Assembly: GCA_019828565.1 (NCBI GenBank)
Contig: JAHDYR010000025.1
Coordinates: 310,001 to 374,000, forward strand
Length of the DNA: 64,000 nt
DNA from: Carpediemonas membranifera
Taxonomy: Eukaryota; Fornicata
Direction of reading: 5' to 3'
Every line of letters begins with the position of its first letter. Within the stretch, counting starts at the first letter, position 1. The translations under genes and the position numbers were made by a program. Shown piece after piece: positions 9,088 to 18,372 of this stretch. The notes under the pieces were generated by a model. It saw only the letters and a program-made list of their open reading frames with translations, was not told where the DNA came from and searched no databases.

Positions 9088-9092
9088 CTCGG

Positions 9093-9228
9093 AAGGTTCC
9101 TGAACATCGCAGCGGAGCAGAGCCGCGCTGTGGGAGGTGCCTGGGTGAGAGACCGGTTCCTAGCGGAGGACGCGGCCTCCCTGATACGGGACAACTATAA
9201 GATCAACATGGTCTACCGAGCCATGTAA
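9093..9228 (+). other. Short ORF remnant beside the element A insertion
   Basis: Immediately right of the CTCGG duplication a frame encodes about 45 residues, ending FLAEDAASLIRDNYKINMVYRAM-like before a stop at 9226. Its upstream part lies inside the mobile element. It may be the 3' end of a small host gene cut off from its start by the insertion, or a chance ORF; I do not recognise it. Confidence 0.25.
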
Positions 9229-9532
9229 GGGCTGCCAACGCGGCGCCCCGCTAATTTGGCCACTGGTCACTTCGAGCCGCGCGGGGCGTGGTGAGCTATC
9301 GTTTACGTGGGCTTGTGTGTAAAAATTTTATGTCGTGTTCCAGCCATGACCACCGGCTTGGGCTGGACTCCAGGCCGCACGGGGTGCCGAAGGCTACAAG
9401 TTACGTGGGCATATGTATTAGTAGAGGAACTCGTATCCGTCGGCTTTGAGTGTGCTTCGGAAGGTCAAGTGTTTTATGCTGCGCATTACTGGCTTCCAGG
9501 GAACAATAGGATATCCTTAATCACAACATCGC
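9229..9532. other. Intergenic, one GC-rich inverted repeat
   Basis: No gene seen. CGCCCCGC at 9244-9251 and GCGGGGCG at 9281-9288 could form an 8-bp stem with a 29-nt loop. The rest separates the short remnant from the 3' end of the zinc-finger gene. Confidence 0.35.
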
Positions 9533-11665
9533 CTAGCTCATCAACCCCAGCCTGGGCCGCTTTGCCCCCCTCGACTGCCTTTCGCGGCACACCGAGCAGT
9601 AGAAGGTCTCGCCGTCTTCCCCGGGGAACGACAGCTCCTTGCATCCGTCGCACACCACCCTGGAGAGCCCGTATGCATCCATGCACGATACACCGTCACA
9701 CAGGGTCCCTCCGGTCTCGTCTGTGACGATCGAGTGGCACTTGTAGCACATGTAGCCGCTGAAGTCGCCGATGTCGATCGCCTCGGCTCTATTGGTCTCC
9801 ACGCGGTCGCACACAGCCTCCCAGCAGTCGTCGTTGTCGTCCTCGGGGTCCTCGTGGGCACAGAAGGGACACGGGAACATGTGCAGCTTCCCCTGCTGGA
9901 ACGGCTTGAGTGGAGTCTTGTTGAACCCGGCCCCAGTACACACGCAGCACAGCTTGTGGCCGTCCAGCGGGCACGACTTCTTCTTACATGCGAGGAATGG
10001 CATCTCGCCTCCCAGCGGGTTTCCGCACAAGTCGCAGTTGCCCGCGGTACCCAGCGCTGGCTTAACTACGGGGTACGACTGCCGCACCGTGTAGCCTGCG
10101 TCGGCCGGCTCCAGCACGAGCTGGGCGATCTTTGTCCACTGTACCTGCAACTCGGCCGGGATCCACGGCACAGAGCCGTCGGGGGCGAGGAGGCCGAACC
10201 GCTTGGCCGTCTCGAGCAGTCCAGGGTCGCACTCGATGCCGAGCAGGCCCATGGGCGTCGCTGCTCTGGGTTGGGCCTGGGCGTCGCATACCACGTTGCC
10301 GTCCGTCATCCACTCGGCCGCCCCCAGCCTGACGCTGTTCTGCAGGCTGTGGAGCGCGGCCATCTTCTGATCAATGTGGTTCCGCACGTTGATCCGGTGG
10401 TGCTGGCCCCTGATGTGGTCCTCGGGCCTCTCGTCGTCAGGCTGGCAGATCTGGCAACGGCCCGCGTCTGGTGGGACGATGACGCACGTGCCGGGATAGT
10501 CGTCGGGCACGGCGTAGGGGGCCATGAAGGCGGGGCGGTGGGCATGGATGTAGTCGTCGTACCAGACCCCGAAGTTGCCCTTCGTGCCGGCGGGCCGTGT
10601 GCCGCAAGGGACTACATGGACGCGCTGGACAGTCTGCACGAAGAAGATGATGGGCGCCAGGGCTGTGTAGCTGTGGACCCGCTCGACCTGGGGCAACGGT
10701 AGCTCGCGGTTGACGTATACCACGAAGGGGATGTGTCGTGGCAGCTCCACGGGTGCCCTACGCTGCACGGGCGGCTGGATCGGTCTGGCGGCTCTGTACT
10801 GCGGGATACCGTAGTACGCTGCCTCGAGCAGGGGGCCGCTGATGAACAGGGGCGTACGGTGGCCGTACTTCTCCCACATGTCAGCGGGCACGCGGTTCAG
10901 CAGGAACGGCACGGGCAGGGCGAGCCACATGGTCTGTGGCAGGATCGGGGGCGGCTGGTTATGGAGGTGGCGGGCGGCGGGGCGGGTGTCGAGTCCGATA
11001 AAGTCGCCCAGTGGCTCCGTCGTGTCACCGGGCAGCTTGGGGCAGCGCTCGCACGGGTTGGCCAGGCCCTCCGCGCTGTGCTCGCACCTGTAGCCGACGC
11101 CTTTGTTGGCCGACCACCGCAGCACTGAGCGCCCCAGTGTCGTCTGGAGCACAACCGAGTCGTCCGCCCTCATGTGGCGGAAGGCCTTCCAGTCGACGAT
11201 GAAGTTCTTGAGGTCGGTCTGCATGCGCCCCTGGTGGTGCGAGAGATGGGCCGCAAGACGCTGGGCGAGGGCGAGGGCGTCGAAATTCGTCGTGAGCTGG
11301 ACATTAGCATGCGGCATGGTGTCGATGGCGGTGAAGAGGTGGATTAGCGGCATCAGGGCGGCGCGCTGGTGCTCAATGGTGTCGGCGGGTAGGGAGTGCA
11401 TCAGCGCGGCCGTCTCGATTTGCCGTTTCATGTCAGCGGTTGGGAGGGCAACAATTATGATCATTCTCCTATTCCGAACCTTCTCTAGAAAGGATTTGAG
11501 CTCGCTGGCGTCTCCGAAGACGTGAAAGAGGCAGTTCTCCTTACCAGCAGACACGTTCATGTAGATACGAAGCCTGTCGTATATTTTCTGTCTATACATG
11601 TTGGAACTATCATTCCGAGCCCCTATCGGTGGGACCAGGAACGCCAGGGACGTCGGCATCTGCAT
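9533..11665 (-). CDS. Large protein with a C-terminal cysteine-rich zinc-finger region
   Basis: I do not recognise this 710-residue protein as a named family. The start is the ATG of MQMPTSLAFLVPP; the frame runs 36 codons further upstream without a conserved look. The N-terminal 120 residues resemble an alpha/beta fold (MIIIVALPTADMK). The middle is Pro-rich and carries an isolated C-x2-C pair (CQIC). The last 170 residues hold many paired Cys: CDLC, CKKKSC, CCVC, CPFC, CYKC, CDGVSC, CDGC and CSVC. This suggests three or more consecutive treble-clef or RING/PHD-like zinc sites. The C-terminus is basic (GAKRPRLG). A chromatin or ubiquitin-related role is possible but unproven. Confidence 0.6.
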   Translation of the reverse strand: MQMPTSLAFLVPPIGARNDSSNMYRQKIYDRLRIYMNVSAGKENCLFHVFGDASELKSFLEKVRNRRMIIIVALPTADMKRQIETAALMHSLPADTIEHQRAALMPLIHLFTAIDTMPHANVQLTTNFDALALAQRLAAHLSHHQGRMQTDLKNFIVDWKAFRHMRADDSVVLQTTLGRSVLRWSANKGVGYRCEHSAEGLANPCERCPKLPGDTTEPLGDFIGLDTRPAARHLHNQPPPILPQTMWLALPVPFLLNRVPADMWEKYGHRTPLFISGPLLEAAYYGIPQYRAARPIQPPVQRRAPVELPRHIPFVVYVNRELPLPQVERVHSYTALAPIIFFVQTVQRVHVVPCGTRPAGTKGNFGVWYDDYIHAHRPAFMAPYAVPDDYPGTCVIVPPDAGRCQICQPDDERPEDHIRGQHHRINVRNHIDQKMAALHSLQNSVRLGAAEWMTDGNVVCDAQAQPRAATPMGLLGIECDPGLLETAKRFGLLAPDGSVPWIPAELQVQWTKIAQLVLEPADAGYTVRQSYPVVKPALGTAGNCDLCGNPLGGEMPFLACKKKSCPLDGHKLCCVCTGAGFNKTPLKPFQQGKLHMFPCPFCAHEDPEDDNDDCWEAVCDRVETNRAEAIDIGDFSGYMCYKCHSIVTDETGGTLCDGVSCMDAYGLSRVVCDGCKELSFPGEDGETFYCSVCRERQSRGAKRPRLGLMS

Positions 11666-11800
11666 GGTGCAGTTTATGTCGCATGTCGCCCGGGCCTGAA
11701 TGGGCCTGATGTCATTGTGTTGTCCATGTGCTGTTGCTCCACCACGCCCCCAGGGAAAGGGTCGTCGGTCCAATCGCGCAGTTTTGCAGAAACATACTCG

Positions 11801-12324
11801 ATGCTTCAGGACTACGAGCGGTTCCTTATCTCCTGCATCTCATTCGCATACCCCGCATATGCATCGTTCAAGGCGCTGCAGACGAAGGAGGAAGATGATG
11901 ACAAGTTTGGGACTCAGTTTCAGCTTTACACAGACAATGGCTCTGTTTCTGGATCCTTATCGGCTTTGTGAACGTAGTAGACTTCTTCTTTGACCCTATT
12001 CTCTCCTGGATCCCGTTCTACATGGAGATCAAGCTCTCCTTCATCATTTGGGCCCAGCTCCCCAGCGTCAAGGGCTCTCTCTTCCTCTACCAGACCTTCC
12101 TCGAGCCCCAGCTCAAGAAGTACGAGAACGACATAGACGAGACCGCCCGCCACCTCGGGACAATCACCCGCCGCAACGCAGTGAAGGCCGCCGGTGCCGT
12201 TGGGCGCCGTCTGTCCGAGGCCAAGGCCAGTTTGGATGCCCAGGCCAGAGCTGAGATGCACAAGAGGACGCAGAGCCGGCTGCAGGAGGTGGCGGAGGTG
12301 GAAAGCGAGAGTGATGAGGACTGA
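11801..12324 (+). CDS. TB2/DP1/HVA22 family ER-shaping protein (REEP/Yop1-like)
   Basis: Splicing the 29-nt intron (11905-11933) gives a 164-residue protein. The junction yields DDDKQWLCFW, matching the family's D-D-x-Q-W-L-x-x-W block, followed by hydrophobic hairpins and SWIPFYMEIKLSFIIWAQLP with KGSLFLYQ, the hallmark of TB2/DP1/HVA22 domains. Such proteins insert hairpins into the ER membrane and bend it into tubules. The N-terminus (MLQDYERFLISCISFAYPAYAS) matches the family's Y-P-x-Y-x-S motif. The C-terminal 60 residues are charged and helical, ending in acidic residues. Confidence 0.85.
11905..11933 (+). other. 29-nt spliceosomal intron in the REEP/Yop1-like gene
   Basis: The intron begins GTTTGG and ends GCTTTACACAG. 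Removing it joins AA to A, giving a Lys codon, and puts the two halves of the TB2/DP1 domain in one frame. Confidence 0.85.
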
Positions 12325-12357
12325 GGGCTTGACTGTAAATATACCAGACCTGGGGCA

Positions 12358-12723
12358 CTACTCCAGCCCGTTGGACGTGAGGATGATGTGCGGCATGGGC
12401 ACATGGTCCGAGTGGTGCATGTATGTGAAGGTCAGGCCCCTGTCGGCGTACTGCTCGTTCAAGACGGTGAGGGCGTCTAGGACACTTGTCTCTTGGCGCT
12501 CCATGAGATAGCTGACGAGCAGAAGGCCCGCACAGCAGAAAGGACAGCAGAAGAAACTCAGGAGCAGGCCAGTGGCCTCTGAAAGCATGTGCCGGCGCCA
12601 CTGGTTGTTGATTGTCGTCATCGCCGTGATGAATTCGCTCTCATCGATGAGATGCTGGATAGATTGGGAGAACTCCATGCTGAACTGTCGTTTGCCGCCA
12701 TCAAGGGGCAGTATGAGCAGCAT
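12358..12723 (-). CDS. Golgin-A7/ERF4-like small protein
   Basis: The 121-residue protein fits the Golgin-A7/ERF4 layout: a short N-terminal block with FSMEFSQSIQHLID and MTTINNQW (F-x-x-x-F ... I-x-x-x-x-F ... I-N), a Cys-rich hydrophobic stretch (LLLSFFCCPFCCAGLLL), then LTVLNEQYADRGLTF. Family members are partners of DHHC palmitoyltransferases that lipidate Ras-like proteins at Golgi or ER membranes. Identity is weak and rests on motif order and size, so the call is tentative. Confidence 0.42.
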   Translation of the reverse strand: MLLILPLDGGKRQFSMEFSQSIQHLIDESEFITAMTTINNQWRRHMLSEATGLLLSFFCCPFCCAGLLLVSYLMERQETSVLDALTVLNEQYADRGLTFTYMHHSDHVPMPHIILTSNGLE

Positions 12724-12775
12724 CTCGCTTCATCAGTTGTCACAGCAAGCCATTTATCGCTTACATAGAGCCATG

Positions 12776-14302
12776 TTAATCGACGGGTGTCACCTCAATC
12801 GTCTCACCGCGCTTCTCCACGTCCACCTCCCGCTTATTCAGCAAGAAGAGCAGCGCTGCGAAGGCCCTAGAGATCTCCTGCGGCTCCCTCGACCCCGCCA
12901 GGTCCTCGAGCAACCGGGGTCCACCCATTGCTCGCTTGCCGGCGCCGGTAGCAGTAAGAGAGGCAATCATACCCGCTCCGAGCTCGTGGGCGTCGAACGT
13001 GGGGCGGGCGTACTCCTCCTCGAGGAGTCCCGCCATCCTCGACGACCAGGCGGACACGCGCCGCGTCACCTCGTCCGTTGCGGTGTACTCGCGGGCCTTC
13101 TCCCAGTACGCGGCGATCCTGGCGTCCATGTCCTCTGCCATGTCCGCGGTGTAGCCCGTGGGGAACCCGTCCGGTCCCACGTGGTCGTCTGAGTCGGAGT
13201 CTGAGTCGGAGTCGATTCCGGCAAATGTCACACCCAGGCCGCCGGACTCGGGGGCAATCGGCTCTCCGGCAATGTCGTCGAAGTCCTCGAACGGCACCGC
13301 GGCGTCGGCCTCGTCGTCGCTGTCGTTTGACAATGGCCGGGCGACCTTAGCATGCTGGGCCACCATTGTTCGCGTGCAATGACCGTGCATCGCGCCCATC
13401 TTCTCCATACGCCGTGCGATAGCCTGCACCGTGGGTAGGACCGAGGCCTTGAACGGCCGCACCCGCTCGGCACCGGGATCGTACGGGTCCATGAAGGTGT
13501 ACTCGTACACAGGCTCGGCCTGGGTCGGCCGCGGAGTGGCCGGGACCTCTCTAGGTCCGGCGTCGTCTGATTCTGAGCTGGAGGCGCCTGGGGAGTCGCG
13601 GATGGGCCGTTCCCTCGCGTCCCGGGGGCGGGGGCGGAAGGGCGTGGCCGAGGCAACGGGCTGGGACATACCGCCGTGTGACACCTCCTCCAGGGCAGCA
13701 GTGGCCCACTCCTGGATGGTCAGGGCGCCTGTCGCGAGATCGGCATGGATGTTGGCAAGCTTGAACTCGTCATCCGCCTGGCCGAGCGTGTGTCGGGGGA
13801 TCTCAATGCCGTTAGTCGCCCGCTCGGTCTTGTATGCGTCCTGGACGAGCTTGTTGAACGACACGAGGGCCTCAGGGACCCTAGGCAAGAGGGTTGGGTC
13901 CCGCGGGTTCAGCCTCGGCATCGGGAGCATCTCTACGGCCGCAGGGGGCGGGAAGAAGTCGTCCAAGGGTTCGAACGCGTCAAGCTTGGCGTGGAGGGTC
14001 TGCTGCGAGGCCCGGGGCTGGCGGGAGGAAGTGCGTTCCTCGCCGACCTCGGCCTCTTCGTTCAGAGAAAGATGGCGGAGGGCGTGGAATGCAAGCTCAT
14101 GCAGGAGCTCTACTTTCTTGGAATAGACTATGGAGGAGCCTTGAATGATCATTGCGGCCTCGATAAAGTCGATTGTCTCGTTATCGTCCGAAGCTTCAAC
14201 GGGTTCGTCAAGAGACAGCAAATAGGACTCAAGCTCGGTAGAAAGATCAATATTCCAGTCCTTGATGTGCTTCAAGTTCAGTAGAAGGCTCTTTGACGAC
14301 AT
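12776..14302 (-). CDS. NCAPH2: Condensin-2 complex kleisin subunit H2
   Basis: The 508-residue protein begins MSSKSLLLNLKHIKDWNIDL. It has the diagnostic N-terminal block of condensin-II H2: a W-x-[IV]-D-L-x-x-x-L-x-x-Y-L helix, then IDFIEAAMIIQGSSIVYSKK and VELLHELAFHAL. This region binds the SMC2 neck. The middle is acidic, low-complexity and probably disordered, including a DSDSDSDSDD run. The C-terminal block with FAALLFLLNKREVDVE matches the kleisin winged helix that contacts the other SMC head. Condensin II compacts mitotic chromosomes. The ATG at 14302 is chosen because the conserved domain starts a few residues later. Confidence 0.82.
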   Translation of the reverse strand: MSSKSLLLNLKHIKDWNIDLSTELESYLLSLDEPVEASDDNETIDFIEAAMIIQGSSIVYSKKVELLHELAFHALRHLSLNEEAEVGEERTSSRQPRASQQTLHAKLDAFEPLDDFFPPPAAVEMLPMPRLNPRDPTLLPRVPEALVSFNKLVQDAYKTERATNGIEIPRHTLGQADDEFKLANIHADLATGALTIQEWATAALEEVSHGGMSQPVASATPFRPRPRDARERPIRDSPGASSSESDDAGPREVPATPRPTQAEPVYEYTFMDPYDPGAERVRPFKASVLPTVQAIARRMEKMGAMHGHCTRTMVAQHAKVARPLSNDSDDEADAAVPFEDFDDIAGEPIAPESGGLGVTFAGIDSDSDSDSDDHVGPDGFPTGYTADMAEDMDARIAAYWEKAREYTATDEVTRRVSAWSSRMAGLLEEEYARPTFDAHELGAGMIASLTATGAGKRAMGGPRLLEDLAGSREPQEISRAFAALLFLLNKREVDVEKRGETIEVTPVD

Positions 14303-14427
14303 TGTGATTTTGTGCGCAGTTTTGCTAGCCACGCGCCAACGCCCAGAGGCTCGCATACGGAGCCTGACTGCCCCAACCCAGGCATAGCCCCAGTCCATTT
14401 ATCAGATACAGCCCAATCCCGCACCAA

Positions 14428-15552
14428 TCAGGTGATGTACACCCTCACCGCCAGGGCGGGCAGGAACTCCTCCCGCCCCCTCGGGTCCACAAACTTGCCT
14501 CCGTTGGCCTCCGCTACCTGCTCAATGGCGGCCTGGGAGTAGACGTGGCCGTTGGGCAGCATCATGGGCGGGTTGCTCTCGTCCATGAGGCAGCCAGTGA
14601 TGCGGCATGTCACCTTCGACACCATCTTGTCCGATAGGGGCAGGCGGGTGGCTATCTCATGCATGGTCGGGTCGCATGTAGGGCAGGCCGCGCCCTTGTG
14701 CGGGGTACAGTGTGTGGTGCGGACGGCTGTGCAGCCCAGCGCCATGTAGGACGACAGCAGCCCGTGCTGTAGCGACGAGTGGATTTGCTCGCACAGGGAG
14801 AGGAACTCGGCCGCCAGTTCCCGGCCGGTCTCGGTGACGTCGATGTGGTAACGAGTGTCGCAGTCGAGCAGCGCAGCTCCACACAGGTGCTGCAACTCGG
14901 AGACTAGCTCGGGCATGTGGGAGGAGGGCGCCATGACGTACGGCGTGACCTCCGCCCGTACCCAGTCCATGATGTCCGGGCGGCCGTCGACGATGGCGTT
15001 CCTGAAGTCCTGCAGGGCCAGTCGCGCCCTGAACGGCGACCCAAGCTTCTTCAGCTTGGATGCGTTCTCTGTGGCCCACGTAGTTGCCCGTGCGGTCTGC
15101 CCGTTGGCCAGCGCTCTGTGGATCTGCTCCCGGTCCAGCAGGATGTCAAAGTCACACAGGGCGGTGATCCCGTGGTGCGTGGCGATGGCGTCCGCCACAG
15201 TGCGCATGTTGTGGCGCAGGAAGTGGTCTGCGATGAGTGCTGCGAGCCTTTCGTCTGTGACGGTCGGGTTGCTCTCGATAAAGCGGGCACGCTCAACGAG
15301 GTTGTGACACATCCCGTGAAGCTGCTGGTGGAACTGTGTGACGTCCTTGATATGGCCATCAAGAGACTTCAGGATCGACGTCAGTTCTTCTGGCTGCTTC
15401 TTTCCTGTCGCTAAATTATCGACAGAGTGTTTCACGCGCGAACAGAGCTTCTGTTCCATTCTAACACCCCGTTTCAACATCTTACTGATTTCTTCTGTAC
15501 TTGAGACAAGCATGGCAGCATCCATACGCTTTAGACACGCCGCACTGTCCAT
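14428..15552 (-). CDS. MAEA: MAEA/Gid9 (Fyv10) subunit of the GID/CTLH E3 ubiquitin ligase
   Basis: The 374-residue protein has a coiled-coil N-terminus, a LisH/CTLH-like helical region (residues 100-190), a CRA-like region (residues 195-290), and a degenerate RING at the C-terminus. The last part contains CRITGCLMDESNPPMMLPNG followed by HVYS and ends in VRVYIT. The N-P-P-M-M-L-P-N-G-x-V-Y string is specific to the MAEA/Gid9 RING. With the Gid2 RING it forms the catalytic core that ubiquitinates gluconeogenic and other targets. Length is close to the usual 395. Confidence 0.88.
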   Translation of the reverse strand: MDSAACLKRMDAAMLVSSTEEISKMLKRGVRMEQKLCSRVKHSVDNLATGKKQPEELTSILKSLDGHIKDVTQFHQQLHGMCHNLVERARFIESNPTVTDERLAALIADHFLRHNMRTVADAIATHHGITALCDFDILLDREQIHRALANGQTARATTWATENASKLKKLGSPFRARLALQDFRNAIVDGRPDIMDWVRAEVTPYVMAPSSHMPELVSELQHLCGAALLDCDTRYHIDVTETGRELAAEFLSLCEQIHSSLQHGLLSSYMALGCTAVRTTHCTPHKGAACPTCDPTMHEIATRLPLSDKMVSKVTCRITGCLMDESNPPMMLPNGHVYSQAAIEQVAEANGGKFVDPRGREEFLPALAVRVYIT

Positions 15553-15672
15553 CTTTCGTCGCGATAAGCCTTAAACTGCCCCTGCTCGCCACAGGCAACA
15601 GACAGGGCACTACGGGACCAGTTCCACTCACCCAACCCTCCGCTTCTCCCCAAACCCACTAAATCACAAACT

Positions 15673-16605
15673 TTACTCAGACTTCTTCTCCTCCCACTGG
15701 GGGGCGAGACGGCCATCACGCTTGAGCTTGCGGATGATCTTCTTCTGCTGGACCTTCATCTGCTTGACAGTGACGGACAGTCTGAGGCTCTCGGGCAGGG
15801 TGGACAACATGATGTGGTAGAGGGCATGGTACCAATGGGGGTTGGTGATCACGGTCTTCTGGTTGAGGGAGCGGACGACGAGGTCAGCGAAGTGGCGGGG
15901 GGAGATGAACATGTTGTTGGTGCGGCTGGTGAGGGTCATGGGGGAAGCGACGTAGAAGGGGGTGAAGGCCTTGACGTCGAGGTTCGGGTACTCAGCAGAC
16001 ACGGCGGTGGAGAGGGCGTTGATGTAGGCCTTGGAGGCAGAGTAGACGGCGAGGTAGGGGGTGGGGAGACGGCCCAGGGCAGAGCCCATGTTGATCAGGA
16101 GGTAGCGGCCCGTCTTGGGGGGGATGTAGCTGCGGACGAAGCGGGTAACCATGTTGGTCGTGTATCCACAGTTAACGCGGATGACGCGGTCGATCTCGTC
16201 ATCGGTGTGCTGGCCGATGGGGGCGGGGACGTCCATGTTCATGCCGACGTTGTTCATGGCAATGCGGAGGTCGCCGGGCTGGACCTTGGCGGTGATGAAG
16301 TCCCACGTTATGTCGAGGGCCTTGGGGTTACCAGCGACGTCGAGGGCGAGGTATTCGACCTTGACCTTGTACTTCTCGGTAAGCTCCTTGGCGAGGGCCT
16401 CGAGCTTGCTCTCAGTACGGGAGATGATAAGGAGGTTAAGACCAGCCTTGGCGAAGCGGTGGGAGATGCCCTTGCCGATGCCATCGGAGGCACCGGTGAT
16501 AAGCGCCCAGTTCTCGCCGTCCTTGCGCATATACTTCTTCAGAGAGCCAGGGCAGATGCGGAGACGCACCACCATCAAGACAAATTGCAACAGTTCCACG
16601 ATCAT
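15673..16605 (-). CDS. Very-long-chain 3-oxoacyl-CoA reductase-like SDR (HSD17B12/KAR type)
   Basis: The 310-residue short-chain dehydrogenase starts with a hydrophobic anchor (MIVELLQFVLMVVRL). The Rossmann motif TGASDGIG, the NNVG variant of NNAG, a catalytic Ser, and the active-site YSASK are all visible, followed by a strand with YVASPM. The pattern fits the ER 3-ketoacyl-CoA reductase/17-beta-HSD12 branch, which reduces 3-ketoacyl-CoA with NADPH during fatty-acid elongation. The C-terminus is Lys-rich (KKIIRKLKRDGR). Upstream, at 16659-16668, lies an ACTCAATTGA motif resembling those in front of other genes here. Confidence 0.85.
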   Translation of the reverse strand: MIVELLQFVLMVVRLRICPGSLKKYMRKDGENWALITGASDGIGKGISHRFAKAGLNLLIISRTESKLEALAKELTEKYKVKVEYLALDVAGNPKALDITWDFITAKVQPGDLRIAMNNVGMNMDVPAPIGQHTDDEIDRVIRVNCGYTTNMVTRFVRSYIPPKTGRYLLINMGSALGRLPTPYLAVYSASKAYINALSTAVSAEYPNLDVKAFTPFYVASPMTLTSRTNNMFISPRHFADLVVRSLNQKTVITNPHWYHALYHIMLSTLPESLRLSVTVKQMKVQQKKIIRKLKRDGRLAPQWEEKKSE

Positions 16606-16885
16606 GTTCGTGCTGTCTGCGCTTTGCAGAAAAAGTTTTCTGCAAAGTGCGCCTTAAGACTCAATTGATCTGGGCGACAACGATGCACTGAAGCTTCACT
16701 GGGTCGGCCATTCACTGTACTATTACATGCCTGCCACAGCTCTCCCGGTCCCGTCTTACCCGGTTGGGACACCGCCATGAACTACTCAGACGTGAAGCCC
16801 CGGTCACCTCCGTTCAGTGGGCACAACACGGTACAAGCTATAGTTTTTTATAGTTTTTTTTACAACTATGCACACGGTAATCCAG

Positions 16886-18316
16886 CTACTGGATGAAGAA
16901 CCCCTGTCCTAGCAGCCCAACGGTGTACCTCACGTCGCTCTGGGCCGCACTGATGAGGGCACCGCCCCTGTTGGCCTTGGACGGGTAGATGTGGGCTGAC
17001 CCCACGGAGGTCTCGTCCACAAACACTTCGACGATGCTGCCATCGACGAGGATGACGAGTCCTGTCGACGACCCTATGCTCGCGGGGATGACGACGTCGG
17101 TGGTCACCGTGCCATTGAGAGCCAGACTCGAGGAGTCGGCCCGCTCGATGATGACGGCCTGCATGTCCGGGTTGACCACGACGCGGGTGTCCTCGCCGAG
17201 GGAGGAGTCGTGCATGACGTGAACAGTCGTGTTGCCTCGGCCTGCGACGACGAGCTCGAGCCACAGCGCATGGCCAGAGATGGGAAGGGGCTCGGTGCCC
17301 CACACAGCGAGCTTGCCGCTGACCGTGTTGCTGAGCATGGCAGCGATCTCGTCGGCGGGCCGCTGGTGCAGGCCGGTCGAGTCGATGGTGACCTCCCGCG
17401 GGACGGTCATGGCGCCAGCGTAGCCCAGCTCTACAAGCTCAGAGCTGTCAACCTCGTCATTGAGCCAGCCGACGAGGAGCCGACGCCCATCGACGAGGTA
17501 GGACCGGGGGGCGTACATGTCGCCGTGTTCCAGCCGTTTGGCGTCTCCGGTCGGGGTGAACGACCCTGCGCCCTCATCCCAGGTCCCTAGGAAGTATCCG
17601 TTGTGGTGTGTCTTGCCCTCGTATTCCAAGGAGACGCAGAAGGCGGCCCTGCCGGTGGTCCCATCGATAATGAGGTCTGGGCACTCGAAGTCGCGCGTGT
17701 CGTCGTCTGCCATCATCGTACCCACCAGCGTCCACTCCGTCGCGTTGGGGTTGATGTGGTAGAACTGTGCCAGGCCGCCCTGGGCAGAGCCTGCGCCAAT
17801 GACGACGCCCTCTACTGCTTCCGTGGTGGGGTTGAAGATGGGCTGGGGGTCCCTGAACTGGTTGGGGAGGATATTGGCCGGCGTGGGCAGGACGGGGTTG
17901 GCCGGGGACTTGGTGAAGTTCTTACCGTCCGTGCTCGTGGCGACACACTGCTGCTGCTCGTTGGCAGCGTTCACACAGGTGTACAGCAGGTTGATGGTGC
18001 TGTTGTTGTCGGAGAGATAGGCACCGCCGCTCCAGCACCCGTTGGCGTCGAAAGTGGAGTTCGGCGTGAGGGCGTTATCCAGGATGGTCCACTTAAGGAG
18101 GTCCGTGCTCACAGCATGGCCCCAGTGGATGTTCCCCCACACGACGTCGTCGGGATTTAGCTGGAAGAACCAGTGGTGCTGGCCGTCCACATAGATGAGG
18201 CCGTTAGGATCATTGATCCAGCCCTTTAGAGCGTGGAAATGGTATGTAGTGGTTGCAAATGGAACTGTAGCGATCGCTATTGTGGCTAGGAGCAATAACA
18301 GTGCAATCCTCGCCAT
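16886..18316 (-). CDS. Secreted GH32 beta-fructofuranosidase (invertase)
   Basis: The 476-residue protein has an N-terminal signal peptide (MARIALLLLLATIAIATVPFA) followed by the GH32 five-bladed propeller and a C-terminal beta-sandwich. Catalytic motifs are present: WINDPNG (nucleophile Asp), FRDPQPIF (transition-state stabiliser) and FECPDL (acid/base Glu in E-C). The C-terminal strand with VEVFVDETSVGSAHIYPS is the typical sandwich ending. The enzyme would hydrolyse sucrose or fructans outside the cell or in a vacuole. GH32 genes are patchy in protists and commonly gained from bacteria, so lateral transfer is plausible, though codon use looks like the neighbours. Confidence 0.9.
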   Translation of the reverse strand: MARIALLLLLATIAIATVPFATTTYHFHALKGWINDPNGLIYVDGQHHWFFQLNPDDVVWGNIHWGHAVSTDLLKWTILDNALTPNSTFDANGCWSGGAYLSDNNSTINLLYTCVNAANEQQQCVATSTDGKNFTKSPANPVLPTPANILPNQFRDPQPIFNPTTEAVEGVVIGAGSAQGGLAQFYHINPNATEWTLVGTMMADDDTRDFECPDLIIDGTTGRAAFCVSLEYEGKTHHNGYFLGTWDEGAGSFTPTGDAKRLEHGDMYAPRSYLVDGRRLLVGWLNDEVDSSELVELGYAGAMTVPREVTIDSTGLHQRPADEIAAMLSNTVSGKLAVWGTEPLPISGHALWLELVVAGRGNTTVHVMHDSSLGEDTRVVVNPDMQAVIIERADSSSLALNGTVTTDVVIPASIGSSTGLVILVDGSIVEVFVDETSVGSAHIYPSKANRGGALISAAQSDVRYTVGLLGQGFFIQ

Positions 18317-18372
18317 GTCGCTGTCCGCTTTTTAACGATGGTCAACGATGATGGACAAGGTCAAACCCAGCT

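Noticed and set aside
9734..10702. 322-codon plus-strand ORF opposite the zinc-finger gene
   Set aside because: The minus-strand frame has patterned Cys pairs and a sensible length. The plus frame is a compositional shadow.
15814..16668. 284-codon plus-strand ORF opposite the SDR gene
   Set aside because: Gly/Val/Asp-rich shadow of a clearly recognisable dehydrogenase on the other strand.
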